Assembly (NCBI GenBank): GCA_907163375.1
Contig: CAJQUW010011593.1
Span: 62,001-126,000 of the forward strand
Reading direction: 5' to 3'
Origin: Prostheceraeus crozeri
Lineage: Eukaryota > Platyhelminthes > Polycladida > Euryleptidae
Length of the DNA stretch: 64,000 bases
The notes beneath the pieces are model-generated. The model was not told where the DNA came from and did not search any database. It worked only from the letters and a program-made list of their open reading frames with translations. Below, piece after piece: positions 12,640-24,494 of the stretch (position 1 is its first letter; each line of letters opens with the position of its first letter). Position numbers and translations under genes: made by a program.

Positions 12640-14950
12640 TATCTTCGCATCGCCAACCGATCCGTCGCATCGAACTGTTTTTCTAAATTCTGAAAGAGAT
12701 ATACCAATAGGTCATTCAACAGTGAAAAGTCCTCTGTAGTTTGTTGTTGACACAGCTAGAAAGGAAATGGTCATGTAACGTATCATCAAGCTTGACATTC
12801 AAGTAATCTGGTGAATAATCAACCATAGCTTTACGAAGCTGCTGAATTCATGGAGACATTCTTCTCTGCATAACCAGACTGACAATTCTAGCAAGACAAT
12901 TTATGTGAAGATTGATTCAATAATATTCGTTGATAAAACATTTTTCAGTTCTTTTTTACCACTTTGCTCACAAAACCTATTTTTCACAGTTCAAAGGTGC
13001 ACTTCAAATGAAGCATCATGAATATCCATCATATACGCAGATCTTTACTTTAGGAGAGGCAAGCCTCACACTACCATCAGTTGACAATATGAGAAAAAAA
13101 GTTTGCGAAAATTGCTCTCACTCGTGTAATGACATATAAAAAGGTAGAATTCCAGAAAATTATGCTTCATTGATTTGATGTACTATTGTTAGTCAACATT
13201 TCTTCAAATTTCCGCTGTTTCATATTCCTTAATTTTATCTTGCTGAAATAACACGAGTTTCTTCAATTCTTTAGAAATAGCCCATTAGTTCACTGAGCCC
13301 ATAATTAATGCCCACCAGCATCCCCACAATTTGACAACATGCTGTGACTTGCAGCTTTGTACTTGTCTGTGGCTTTGTTGGCTCACTGAATCAGTCGTTC
13401 TCGATATGAAGTCTTCTATCTGCTGGAAGAAGCCTGGTTAGTCAACAACCACAATTTACATGCAGTTGTAGATGGAATATGATGTAAAATGTTGTAGTTG
13501 AATATTAAGTAATTAACTAGTGAAAAATGAAGAGGGAGTTGTGTCGATGATGAGAGATGTAAACTAGGCCTGCTGGTGATTCCTGATACTGGATGAAGTT
13601 AGAGCTATTCAAGTCTGCTCCCATTTTGCAACTGAGGATGCAACACAATATTTAATTATTCTATTTAAATCGTAGACAGGAAAAACATCCGTGATAATCT
13701 GATGAAGGTTTTGTCGCAACGGAAAAATATTTGCAACTTACTAACAAGCAATCATCCTATTGTCCTTTTTCTGCATGCTCAGGAATAATTCCGATTTTAT
13801 TTTTCCAAATTAATTAATATTACTTTAATCGAAACTATAAGTAGAGTGAGTATAGTGTGAAAATACCAGTCGTGAACAGAAACACGGTTATAAGGTGCGG
13901 TTTATCACTCAATTCGTTGAAAGGCAATGGCGACAAGCAAAAATGAGGAAACTAAAATTTCATATAATATGTTGGACACTCTGTTACTGATTACTTTTGT
14001 GCATGTATAAAAGTGCACACATTTAGAAAGAATTGTCGCACGTAAATCCAAGCGACATTTGTTGTCAAAAGTCCATACGTCCATTTGGCTCGTTCGCATA
14101 TCTTTTTACGAAATTTCTGCTGCTTTCAATAATTATATAGGGAATACTGGAGTTTCCTTTTCTTCTCAAAGCTCCTGAAGTGGTCTCCAATTTCCATTAC
14201 TTTCAACATCAGCGAAATTTCAAAGTACTTTTCAAATACTATAAGCTTGACCTACCTTCTCAAGAAACGTTTAGAAAAGTACTTTTAATTTGAACCTTTT
14301 TCAAATTTTATCAACCTTTTCGAGTAAAAACTGTCAATGGAATTGGAATGAGCATTTGAAATTTAAGACTATCTTAAGATTCATATCTTTAGATCAGGAG
14401 CTTTTGACTATCAAAATACTATCCACCAATTGCCAAAGAGGCAAATTTGAAGATGAAGTCGGAGTAAAGACGTAATTCATGCAGAAGGAAGGAGGTTTTG
14501 CTTGTAAGAGACTACTCTTAACCCTTTTCTTGTTTTGTTTGTGTTTTAATCGACAATTCTTTATGAAAATCAAGTCTCTGACAATTCTGGAAGAAGCTTG
14601 CACATACTGTACCACGCGCGACCTAGTAAGCTAATTTCGTGATGTCACTGAAGACAGAAGCTGGCTTTTAACCTTACTGAAAATATATGCCAAGAGCAAG
14701 ACGTTTTAGTAAGAGTATTTATGAAGTTAATTAAAAAGAAAAATTGAAGTAATTTAAAAAGGTAAACGGGCACAAACGTGCCCAGCCGCCTCAAATGATA
14801 AGATCCGTAGCTGTTGAAGTGCGAATAATATACGCCGAGGCGCAAAAAAACACGTTGTCATTGAAGATATCATTGCTACTGATACACCACAACCTTGTAT
14901 GACCTGGCGAATTCTAACCGTGTTTCTGCATTCTTCCACGGTTTGCAGGG
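12640..14950. other. Gene-free stretch
   Basis: AT-rich sequence with only short unremarkable ORFs. No repeat or motif could be supported. Confidence 0.35.
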
Positions 14951-14958
14951 TGACTTTA

Positions 14959-15202
14959 CACTGTAAATATACCCTAAAATTAACAGGAAAAATTAGTTTC
15001 ACGGCTTTTTACAGTTTGAACTGTAAATATCCGTAAAAACAGACGCTGTTTTATCTGATGTGAACGAATTTTAACTGCTACGTCATCACTCATCATGTCG
15101 TGACGTCATCATTTTAACAGATATTTGAGGATATTTCCTATGAAGCCTTTCTGTGAAGTTTAGCGGTTATTTTAGTATTTTAAAGGTTTAAAGTTTACAG
15201 TG
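14959..15202. repeat. Possible small MITE with CACTGTAAA ends
   Basis: The left end CACTGTAAATATACC and the reverse complement of the right end, CACTGTAAACTTTAA, share nine terminal bases. The flanks show no matching duplication. The unit is 244 bp and non-coding. The CACTGTA start resembles the ends at 4472 and 6795. Confidence 0.3.
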
Positions 15203-15545
15203 CAGAACGTCTTCTTTACAAACATTTTCTTATTTTGATTGAGCTAGAAATTGTTATTTTATTAGTCGCAGGTCCGAAATCCATTTCCCTATTTTACTTT
15301 TTTGTCGATGACATCTGTTCATTTGAAATTCACATAATAAATTCAAAGAATGATGCGAAGCTCTTTCAGTTGAGATATGCATCCTTGCAAGTGGAACGCG
15401 TAGCCATCGGACTGGGTTGGGCTTCGAGTGTGGAAAGTATAAGCCTCGAGCGGAAACGTGAAAGGCTTGAAAATGCCAGAACCGATAAACGAGGAGCACC
15501 AGGAACTATTTCGATGCCAAATGACAGAGAGCAGCTACTCCGAAA

Positions 15546-15651
15546 TACAACATAAGCGAGAGTTGAAGGAAGAGAGAAAGAAAGAAGGAAAGAGAGAGAG
15601 AAAGAGCGAAAGAAAGAGAGAGAGAGAGAGCGAAAGAGAGAGAGAGAGAGC

Positions 15652-15718
<67 letters not shown>
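15546..15718 (+). repeat. GA/GAAA microsatellite
   Basis: GAGAAAGA-type repeats grade into a pure (GA)n run of about 60 bases. All frames through it stay open, giving long but meaningless Glu/Arg or Leu/Ser ORFs on both strands. Confidence 0.95.
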
Positions 15719-15719
<1 letters not shown>

Positions 15720-16286
15720 ATTTTGCAATTTCATCCCATTCTGGCATGTCATGACTGAGCTTGATTATATTCATGGTCATGAGCTAAACTGAACACTTGA
15801 AAGAAACGAGCATAAAATTTGATATTCATGCGAGATTCTGATTATACCTTAATTCTAGTTCCTTCAAAATGTTTACTTGGAATCCGTATAATCGGATGTG
15901 ATGGAGCTTGACCTTTGAACTCCTAACTACCCATGACACTGATAATGTTTCAAGAGAAGTGCAATTGGAGAAGATAGATAACAACACCGTTGTTCAGAAA
16001 TGACAGTGAAACAGAAGCTTGTAGGCTGCATAACATCTAACAAAGAAGAACGAGTGCAACAATAGGTGATCAGATGAATGATAGATTTGATTGATTGCAA
16101 TTCAGCCAATTTCACCAATATAGCTTTAAATCAGCTACAGCATAGCTGCGTCGATCTTGTCAAATATTCCGGAAACTTTATTTCCGAAAGCACTTTAGTT
16201 CATGTGCTACATTACTCGACAGATGGCAGGTAATTCAAGTGTGAATTCAAAGGCAGTCTTACTTTGACTCCAGATGTGCCTAGTAA

Positions 16287-16458
16287 CTTGTGACAGTTAA
16301 AGTGAAACACATACGGGCCGGACTTGTCACAGTTGAAGGGAAACTCACATGGAGCGGGCTTGTGAAAAATGAAGGGAAGGTCACTCGAGGCTGGTTCGTG
16401 ACAGTTGAAGAGAAGCTCACACGGCCGGGCTGGTAACAGTTGAAGGAGCACTCGATCG
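16287..16458 (-). repeat. 36-bp minisatellite, about 4.8 units
   Basis: Units start at 16287, 16323, 16359, 16395 and 16431 (last partial). The consensus resembles CTTGTGACAGTTGAAGGGAA followed by CTCACAYGGNCCGGG. Because 36 is a multiple of three, the minus strand carries an open frame (about 16451-16212) with a 12-residue repeat such as CEFPFNCDKSGP. It may be coding, but nothing else supports a gene. Confidence 0.7.
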
Positions 16459-16789
16459 CACGAGTGGAGCTTGTGGCTCAGGATATTATAAGATTATCTC
16501 AGTGGAGAGGGCAATCTGTTGAAATTACTTTATCATTTCTTTATATCTTGATATTTTCGAGTGTTTGCGCACGGGATCCTAGAGTACAGAATTATCCTTT
16601 CCATGGTGTGCCGCTCCCCAGGAATTTACAACAGCGTGGATAGCGATTTTATTGGGATTGTAGAGTTTCTATTATTTCTTGCGTCTAGTTCGGGTTTCTT
16701 ATTCCTTCGTCTTGCTATAGCGCATGCATTGGGATTTCCATGTGTCTCTTTTGGTAGTTTCAAATCTACAGGGTGTTGTGTTTCAATAG

Positions 16790-17640
16790 TTCCGCACCAT
16801 AAGAAAAGCATGGTAATCTACAAGGCAGTCCATTTTATTGTGTTAGCACTGAAACATTGATATTTCATGCAAAATACAAAATATTTTATGGAAACTACAG
16901 CATTTTGTAAGGAATTAGCTTCTGAAAAGTCACAAAAGATGTTCAAACTGACCACCGTTTTGTTCAATACATTTTCTACGTCGTTCCAGAACTGATTCTT
17001 GAATGATCCACGGCAATGGATATGAAGGCAATGTGCAGTAGAGTGTCCACCAAAATCTCCAAAAATAAGCCCACTCGATTTCTTCCTTTGAGGACATTTG
17101 AAGTCGGTCGTATTCAACACCAGACCTAGAACGCTTGGTAATCTTAAGAATAGAATATTGAATTAAATGGACAAAATTGATGCTAATGTTATTCTACGGA
17201 CTCAAGAATCAGTTCTGCATCGATGTAGAAAATGTATTGAACATCTTTTGTGACTTTTCAGAAGCTGATTCTTTAAATAATGCTGATATTCAGGATGGCC
17301 GCCAACAGGAGGTTCTTCATACTTGAGTTGATGCTAAAAACAGCTTTCGTCTCTCCTTGAAATTTATTGACCAGATTAAAATAGTTAATTAAAAGAAATG
17401 TACAACCCCTATATGAATAGGGGTTGTACATATCTTTTAATTAACTATTTTAATCTGGTCAATAAATTTCAAGGAGAGACGAAAGCTGTTTTTAGCATCA
17501 ACTCAATGCTGATATTTTCATAGAATATTTTGTATTTTGCATGAAATATCTGTAACCTATTCAAGGTTTTCAGTGTTCACACAATTAAATGGACTGCTTT
17601 GTAGATTATCATATTTTTCCTATGGTACGGAACTGATGAG
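16790..17640. repeat. Large diverged inverted repeat
   Basis: The left arm (about 16790-17010) and right arm (about 17190-17640) are reverse complements with scattered changes. Shared blocks include GATATTTCATGCAAAATACAAAATATT, CTTCTGAAAAGTCACAAAAGATGTTCAA and TACATTTTCTACRTCG. The right arm is interrupted by the 214-bp insertion at 17291-17504. This is probably an old foldback transposon. Confidence 0.7.
17291..17504. mobile_element. Palindromic insertion with 12-bp target duplication
   Basis: A 214-bp block absent from the partner arm is flanked by the direct repeat AATGCTGATATT (17279-17290 and 17505-17516). Bases 17325-17504 form an almost perfect palindrome with 90-base arms (GAGTTGATGCTAAAAACAGC ...), a loop of about 4 bases, and one mismatch that I can see. 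The first 34 bases, beginning CAGGATGGCCGCC, are not part of the palindrome. The near-perfect arms indicate a young insertion or ongoing arm conversion. Confidence 0.75.
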
Positions 17641-17644
17641 ACAA

Positions 17645-18419
17645 CCTGTAGGTTCACTTTCATATCTGCCCTGTCTGCTTGTATGAAGTCTATGTGCATT
17701 ATCCCCTTAATTATCCACGGTGGTCCTAAAATAGCCGATTAACAAAAAAATTACAACAGACATAAATGATACACCATTCGAAAGCTTATCGATAGTGAAA
17801 ACTCATGAGGGCAAAATTAAAAAAATCTGTCGGTATCTTTATGAGTAGTATCACAAAACGTATTTTTGTATTTCTAAAGCAATAAATCATCGTTTTACCT
17901 GATTCTATAACTGAAATTCTGATCGAAATAGGGATCAATGAAGCAATGCATCACTATTATGGAAAAACAGACTGATCGAAACCCCTCAACCACTCTTAAG
18001 AAGTACCATATTTTATAAGTAGTGAGTTTGAGACATTGAAATAAATTTACCAAAAAGAATATAATTATATCATAATGTCACCTAAAATTCAACTTAAATT
18101 GCTTTCGTTGTAAATTTTGTAGCATTTAAGCAAGTAAGCCAAGAGATAATTATGATCAGAAATCATAAATAATTACATATTCCCTATTTTTATTATCGAC
18201 TTCTTCAATTTGCGATAATCTTTCTCGCGCAATTACATAAGTCAAATGCATTTCTGTACATAGCATACGATGTGTATGTATATTGGCAACTGTTGCTTGA
18301 ACTCAACAAAGTAATGTGCGGAAATCGATAGATGTCTATGGTAATTTCGACTTCTGAATGACATTCCATCATAGACTTCTCGTTTTGACAAGTACGTGTT
18401 GAACACGAATATAACTGCA
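17645..18419. other. Gene-free stretch
   Basis: AT-rich sequence with no ORF or repeat that I can support. Confidence 0.4.
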
Positions 18420-18427
18420 GTATGTAT

Positions 18428-21400
18428 CGTCGTCATCGCGCAAAAATGGCGTAACTCAAAAAAGCATGATTCGAGAAAATCACGAAAAACCGTTTTTCTC
18501 TGAAAAAATATATATAATGAAGACAAGTGAAATACCATTGTATAGAGGACAACATCACAACTTCGAATATATAACTTCTATTCCCAATGAAAGCATCTGT
18601 TCTGACGAAAAAGTTGCAAAAATGAGATACGCCATTTTCATTCTGAAAAAATCGTCGTCAATGGTATGTTACGCCATTTTCTTACTGACATTTTATTGAG
18701 TTTTCTGTTACTTTGCAGGCATTTTTGCCATAGCTTGGTGAAAATAGACGCATAATTTTTTTTACATGGACCGCATTATCACGATTAGGCCTAAGAAATA
18801 AGTTGACTTAATTAAAAAATAAGTAGGTCATTAATCTGAAAGGGACATGAAAGTTTATTGAAAACTTGAAAACCATGGAATAATGATTCCTTAGGAGGTA
18901 ATTATCAGAAGTCAACTAATCCGGAATGCATGGTTCGTAGTTTGTCATTATCCTGAATTCTACAGGTATGATATGAGTAGAGTTGCAGTACCTTTAGTCT
19001 CACAGCTCAATTGTTGCTTATTGATTACGCTACTTTCTTCTGCTCGTAGATAATACCTTTGGCCATAATTTACTGTAGTTTCAACCTATCTATACGATAC
19101 ACGAAGCCTATAAATTATCGCTATGAATAAAAGCGATTATTTTAGCGGAATTGTGTACATGCACATGTATGATTCATCAGAAAATGTTGATGTTTCATAT
19201 ACAAAGCAACTTACACGGAACAATGAGTAAAAATTCACTAACTTAAAAAAGAACGAGAACAGGAGTGCAGTATTCGATGATGAAAAGATTGAAATGTCAT
19301 TACTTACATGTATCAGAGTATTCAGCAAAATGGAACACACAGCATGATATTTGTTGTACACTGTAGGGAAGGTTGTCATAGAAAGAATGATAATCTGGAT
19401 TAATAACTTTATTTATTTCTTGCAAGTCTTTTAATTTTCTTCGGGAGATGGGGATCAAACCGGAATATAGATCTTGTAATTGAGAGATGCTCTTTCGGTT
19501 TCTTTGTGGCAGAAGAGTGAAACCTGTTGAAGTATCATGGGAAAGCTTATGGAATATATCGCCGGAGGGATCACATCTATACTCTTTCACTTCTGATACG
19601 TTTGGGTCTCCTTTCGTATAGCCTGGTCGGACGGATGCTCGTGTCTGTATTTCTTCATTATTTTTGAAAAAACTGTAGGATAGATAATTGCACTTGAAAG
19701 GAGAAGGATTCTTCCTTGCAGATATAACCAAATTACAGTAGTCTGCGGGCACATGTAGGTCAATAATCTTTTGGAGTTTCTCTATTTTTGAGTGAGCAGA
19801 ATCTACCACCATCTGTGTATGTCCTTTCTCTAGGTATTTGAAAAAATGATTTTATTCACTTTTGCCCATTGTGAAACGGAAGAAAGGAGAGTGCAATTTC
19901 GATTTTGTGACCCGCACCCATCACTCCAAATGAATTTTGTTTTCAATTCTTTCTCACGTGTGAGCTGATTATCAAGATAATCAATTCAGCAATTAGTGAA
20001 TTCGTTTGCTGATAGACCGCCGTTTATTTCAGTCCAAACATAGCAATGGATATCTTGGCTAGAGTTGTTGGAGATAGTATAATTGTGTAATTTCAATTTT
20101 GTTCTAAAATACAAAGAACTTGCATTCAACTTCGGAATTGTTCGGACCGCTTGAATATCAGCAGTTATAGCAATCAAGCCTCCACCGCGGGTTTTTGCAT
20201 TTTCTTTGTATCTATTCGTTTGATAACTAGCTAGCACTATCTTTCAATTTCAAGTGGAGTGAATAAGTTTCATCATCAGCGCTTCCTTGTTTATGACTGT
20301 TGCAAACATCGCATTGGTCGTTACGGGGTTGAAATATTTCGATGTTCTTTTCTTTTAATAAGCCTTTGAATGTTGTTCGGGAAACGGGGTCATTTTGCCG
20401 TTCATTTTGTTGTTGCAACCAGACAACATACTTCTGATGTACATTTGGTACACTCGTGAATTCGTATGGCCAAGGTATTGCTTATCACTTGACTTCCTGC
20501 AATAGTGAGATGAAACTTTGTCCAAAGAATCAACAAATCGTTTTGCAATATTAATGCGTTCCTTCTTGACAAGATTCTGACTAATGAGCCTATTTTCCCT
20601 CGGAATATTGGTACTACTTTTAGATAATCCATGTGTGGATTTTGCTAGCCATTTCGAAATAGTTCGATGCGATATTCGGAAACATTGTAGCACAAACAAG
20701 AATCTTATCATCAGCTTGAGAACCTGTCTTTAAATGATGATAGAGTAGAGAGCGACTGTGTTGATTCTTCAGTTTCCGTCTTCTTCTCTAAGGTATCAAT
20801 GAGAGAATATACATAAATTCTACGTTGGTTCCAGTTGTTTTCCATCCAAAAATAATCAAAAATTTCATGTCTCCTCTCTTCAGTTAAGAGATGACAATTC
20901 GATCCAACTGATAATGAATTTTCTGTTGTCACAATTGGTTACGTGGCAACGTTCACGAATTGGACCTCCAGCTTGTACTTCCAGTTTTTCGGTATTCTTT
21001 TGCGTCTGGAACTTATGGAATTCTCGTTGATGGATTCAGAATTCGGCTGCTCAATTAAATAGTCACTCACATCAGGTTCTTTATTTGGAATTTCCGAATC
21101 ATCGTGATCGTCAACGCTTTGCTTTAGGATTTTTTATCAGTTACAAATAATGTCTTGCTCTAGTGTGGGATTTGGGAGGTGCTGGTTTAGATTGTAGGAT
21201 ATCTTTTCATACTCTTAGCTTGAGAAAATCTCTTCATGATCCGTAGTGCTAATATATAGTAACTGGTCCTTGAGCTTGAACGATACAATACAAAACTATG
21301 TGTATGTTTATCGTGACGGAACTTTGATTACCTCACTGAGTATGAATATTCCTATGGCTATTTCATGCATTCATTGATATCTGAACTCGTCAATATGAAT

Positions 21401-21821
21401 TCGCCCCTTCGCTTTTGCTTTAAATCTCGTTCAAGTATACATACCCGTAGGGAATAGCAGAATATAATAGAATATGGATTGATTCATACTTATGGGCCAA
21501 AATGTATAATTTGTCTATGTGATATCTATAAGTACAGAGTTAGAAATGCATGTCTTACGCCATTTTCATTTTTCATAACTGTGAATATCAAGTTACGCCA
21601 ATTTCATTATAATTGAAAGAAACCAGATACGCCATTTTCATTGTGAGATAATTTTCTTAAGAAAAATACGCCAATTTTATTTTCTGATTTTCTCCCAAAT
21701 AATCATCTCTTACACTTATGAAGATGTGCTCATCAGATCCGCCATGTAAATAATGACCAGCAATTGTTAAAATCCCAAAATCGAAAATTTTCAGTTACGC
21801 CATTTTTGCATGACGACGACG
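18428..21821 (-). mobile_element. DDE-type DNA transposon with TIRs and subterminal repeats
   Basis: The left end CGTCGTCATCGCGCAAAAATGGCGTAACT matches the reverse complement of the right end, CGTCGTCGTCATGCAAAAATGGCGTAACT, over about 29 bases. The flanks GTATGTAT (18420-18427) and GTATGTAG (21822-21829) suggest an 8-bp target duplication with one change. ACGCCATTTTCATT-like words recur near both ends, at about 18445, 18629, 18671, 21556, 21594, 21628, 21667 and 21795. The interior carries a decayed transposase on the minus strand. The superfamily is unclear. Confidence 0.8.
19320..21165 (-). pseudogene. Decayed transposase of the SHYCR/WSDGC/DSxHSxIE family
   Basis: Reading from high to low coordinates, the pieces run in family order. 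First come RKRIPKNWK and CHLLTEERRHEIFDYFW (helix-rich N-terminus), then SHYCRKSSDKQYL and QCDVCNSHK (Cys pair). Next are ITADIQAVRTIP (first Asp region), LKLHNYTIS, YVWTEINGGLSANE and FIWSDGCGSQNRN (second Asp region). Last come KYLEKGHTQM, VVDSAHSKIE, SIRPGYTKGDP-like text and DYHSFYDNLP. The layout matches a widespread invertebrate transposase-like family known to me only as uncharacterised proteins. The frame changes at least four times and no piece is complete, so it is inactive. It lies wholly inside the element's inverted repeats. Confidence 0.75.
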
Positions 21822-21829
21822 GTATGTAG

Positions 21830-22677
21830 CTTCACTGATCGATAAATTCAAATTTCTAATTTGATTTTATTCTTATACATATAGCTGGTTCTCTTCAAAT
21901 ATCATCACACGTTGTGTTCAGCAACATGCCCACGCATGCTAGATCACACAATTTGAATATCTTCCCATGAACTGTGAACATTTTCTACAGTATGGTACAA
22001 TATCTGTTATGCGCATGTAATTTGTAATCACCATTTTTTGCTATTATTTGGTCGACTTCAGCTTTGGACAAGAGAGTCAAACTGCTTTGCTCCATATTTG
22101 AATTTGTGATTCATGTATTTTGTATAATGTTCTATTTTTAGTAACCGTTCTATGACATCGCTGAAGTGTATAACGATCTAGTGATAAAGCGATTTTTGGA
22201 AGCGAACGCGTCTTACATGAATTATATTGATGACACATTATTAATTCTGTGCGTTTCATAATTGTACGTGAGTTTCTTGAGGCGATGAAGCCGTTAAATC
22301 TGGGCGTTGAGGCGCTGGAGGAGTGGTTCCTTGCATGTTCTGCACTCCTGATGAAAATTAGGGTCGTGATGACGCATTTATGCATTATGTATATTAACAT
22401 AAACTTAATGATGATTTTTTCCTTGCCGTGCGCCCACTGGGATTTTGCATGATGGAATAAAAGCTCATCATGTCCTTCATCGATTCTGTCATAATGCACC
22501 TTGAGATAGCATGTTTAGTGAATTTGTCTAACAAGTTCAACTGCGTTCCATTCCTTTTGCGTCAACTTGTGCCTCCTTTCAAAACAATGGCTTGAGAATT
22601 CATATCATTCACTCTAGAATTTACTATTTACTTGCCATTTATGTGTATAATGCAGTCTAAGTAACTGGGGTCTCAGG
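21830..22677. other. Gene-free stretch
   Basis: ORFs of 67 and 140 codons overlap on opposite strands at 22077-22499. Neither has a motif, and both are probably chance frames. Confidence 0.3.
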
Positions 22678-23920
22678 CAGGGTTAGAAAAATTACAATAA
22701 TTATAATTGTGATTGAGTAATTGATTACAATTTTTGAAGTAATTGTAATTGAAGATTTTGACTTTAAAGTAATTGTAATTATAATTGTAATTGCGAATGT
22801 TCAACTGTAATTGAATTACAATTGTAATTGAATTATCATGATTTAATTGTAATTGAAGAAAAATGTCGGCCAATGACACGTCAATTACTTATGTTTTTTC
22901 GGTTAGACGAAGCACAAATCCAAAGATTGCTATTCTGAAAATTGAAATATTCAATTTAAGCACCTTTTGTTTTTATATCTCACACTACTGTTGAGTGTTG
23001 ATACAGGCCTATAAATGCACATATAGCCTACAATCATTGCATGCACAATTGCATCCTTCATATAGGTCTGATTCTGTGCCGCGTTTTACCGAATTTTTTG
23101 AATAAGCCTCTACATCAAAATATACAAAATTACGAATGTCATAATATGGGTATATCCGAATTTATACATTCATATTTCCTCTTATAATTTACGCCGATCT
23201 CTAATAAACGCCGCCTTCCAAAACGCCACAGGTGAAAGGTGACGTATCAATAAACGTGAGGCTTAACTTTGATATAAAAGAATGTACACGCAGGAGAATG
23301 ATTTTGCATGAGTATGGGACCATCCTTATAGGAGGAGATGGTGCAACCTATTTTTGGGCGTTAACACCGTTTTGAAAAATAGGCCTACCTAGCGTAGCAT
23401 AATAGTTGCCTGTTGTTAATGATGACTCAGGAACAGACTACACATCCTGTTTCTGGCGGTTATCGTCGAGATAAGACTCATATCATGTCTCATCAGAATG
23501 AAGTTTTTGGTATGCTCCACCTTAAAGTGATCACTGGAAGGTTGCATCGTTGCAATTGCAATATACAATAGGCCCTACTTCTTTCTCTATCTTGTACTCA
23601 AAATCAAATTTACGAAGACATGAAATCGTTTTGGACAGCTAACTCATAATTGACCAACAAAGTTTGGAAAATCGATTTAATTGTAACTGCATCATTAACT
23701 ACAATTTTTGAATTAATTGTAATTATAATTGTATTTGAATAAAAATCGTACAATTGTAATTGTAATTGAAGAATGTGATTTTAAAGCAATTGTAATTACA
23801 ATTGTGAGTGAAGATTTTGATTTCAAAGTAACTGTAATCATAGTTGTAATTGCAAAGGTTCAACTGTAATTGTAGTTGTAATTGTAATTGAAAAAAAATT
23901 GTGTAATTGTTCCAACCCTG
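22678..23920. mobile_element. hAT-like non-autonomous element with TAATTG arrays
   Basis: The left end CAGGGTTAGAAAAATTACAAT matches the reverse complement of the right end, CAGGGTTGGAACAATTACACA. The flanks GTCTCAGG and GTCTCAAA agree at six of eight positions, as for an aged 8-bp hAT target duplication. Both subterminal regions (about 22690-22865 and 23690-23905) are packed with TAATTGTAATTG repeats in opposite orientation. No transposase is present in 1.24 kb. Confidence 0.7.
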
Positions 23921-24261
23921 GTCTCAAAATATGATGTTGCGATAGACTTGCTAGCGCAAGCTGATCGATGTCGGCCATAACAACAAATTGTCAACGATCA
24001 TAAATTTCTTTTGCTGGCGCTTTAGACACTTTTGCTGCATGTCCACGTAAATGACTATTCTATTTCTCTGGATAAGAAAAGGATTCCATTATCAATTGAA
24101 TTGTTGTGTTGTCTAGAGGAATAAACGGACATATCATCTAGAACGATCATCTAAAACTACCTGTATAGTAAGAGTTGATAAGGGAAATGCGGATTTTGCC
24201 CCATGTTTTGACGAACTAACCGTCACTATTAATCAATAAAACGTTTCCGCGAAAGTAGATC

Positions 24262-24490
24262 GGCGATAGGACAGCTCAGTTGATAAAGGACCATGCTTCG
24301 TCACGGGGAGGTGCAGAAAGTCCATGGTTCGAGTTAGTTCTCACAAGATGTTACTAACCCTATCCTGGTGAGAGCTGCGAGTGTGTGAAAGCTACCCCAT
24401 TCCTAGCTTGTTAGCAAGACTTTGTTCCTTGAGCGAAGCAGGTATTAGTAGAGAAATATACAGAGCAGTAAGAATTAGCAGTATAGGGAC
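24262..24490 (+). mobile_element. tRNA-derived SINE candidate
   Basis: An A-box-like TAGGACAGCTCAGTTGATA (24267-24285) is followed by a B-box-like GGTTCGAGTTAG (24326-24337), at the spacing of a tRNA gene. The region cannot fold as an intact tRNA and continues into a non-tRNA body. This is the usual plan of a tRNA-head SINE with an internal Pol III promoter. The 3' boundary is uncertain. Confidence 0.5.
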
Positions 24491-24494
24491 ATGA

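Noticed and set aside
15366-15780. Overlapping 80-130 codon ORFs of Leu/Ser or Glu/Arg repeats
   Set aside because: They are created by the GA microsatellite, which has no stops in any frame.
24262-24340. Functional tRNA gene
   Set aside because: Box A and B words are present, but acceptor and anticodon stems do not pair; a SINE is the better reading.
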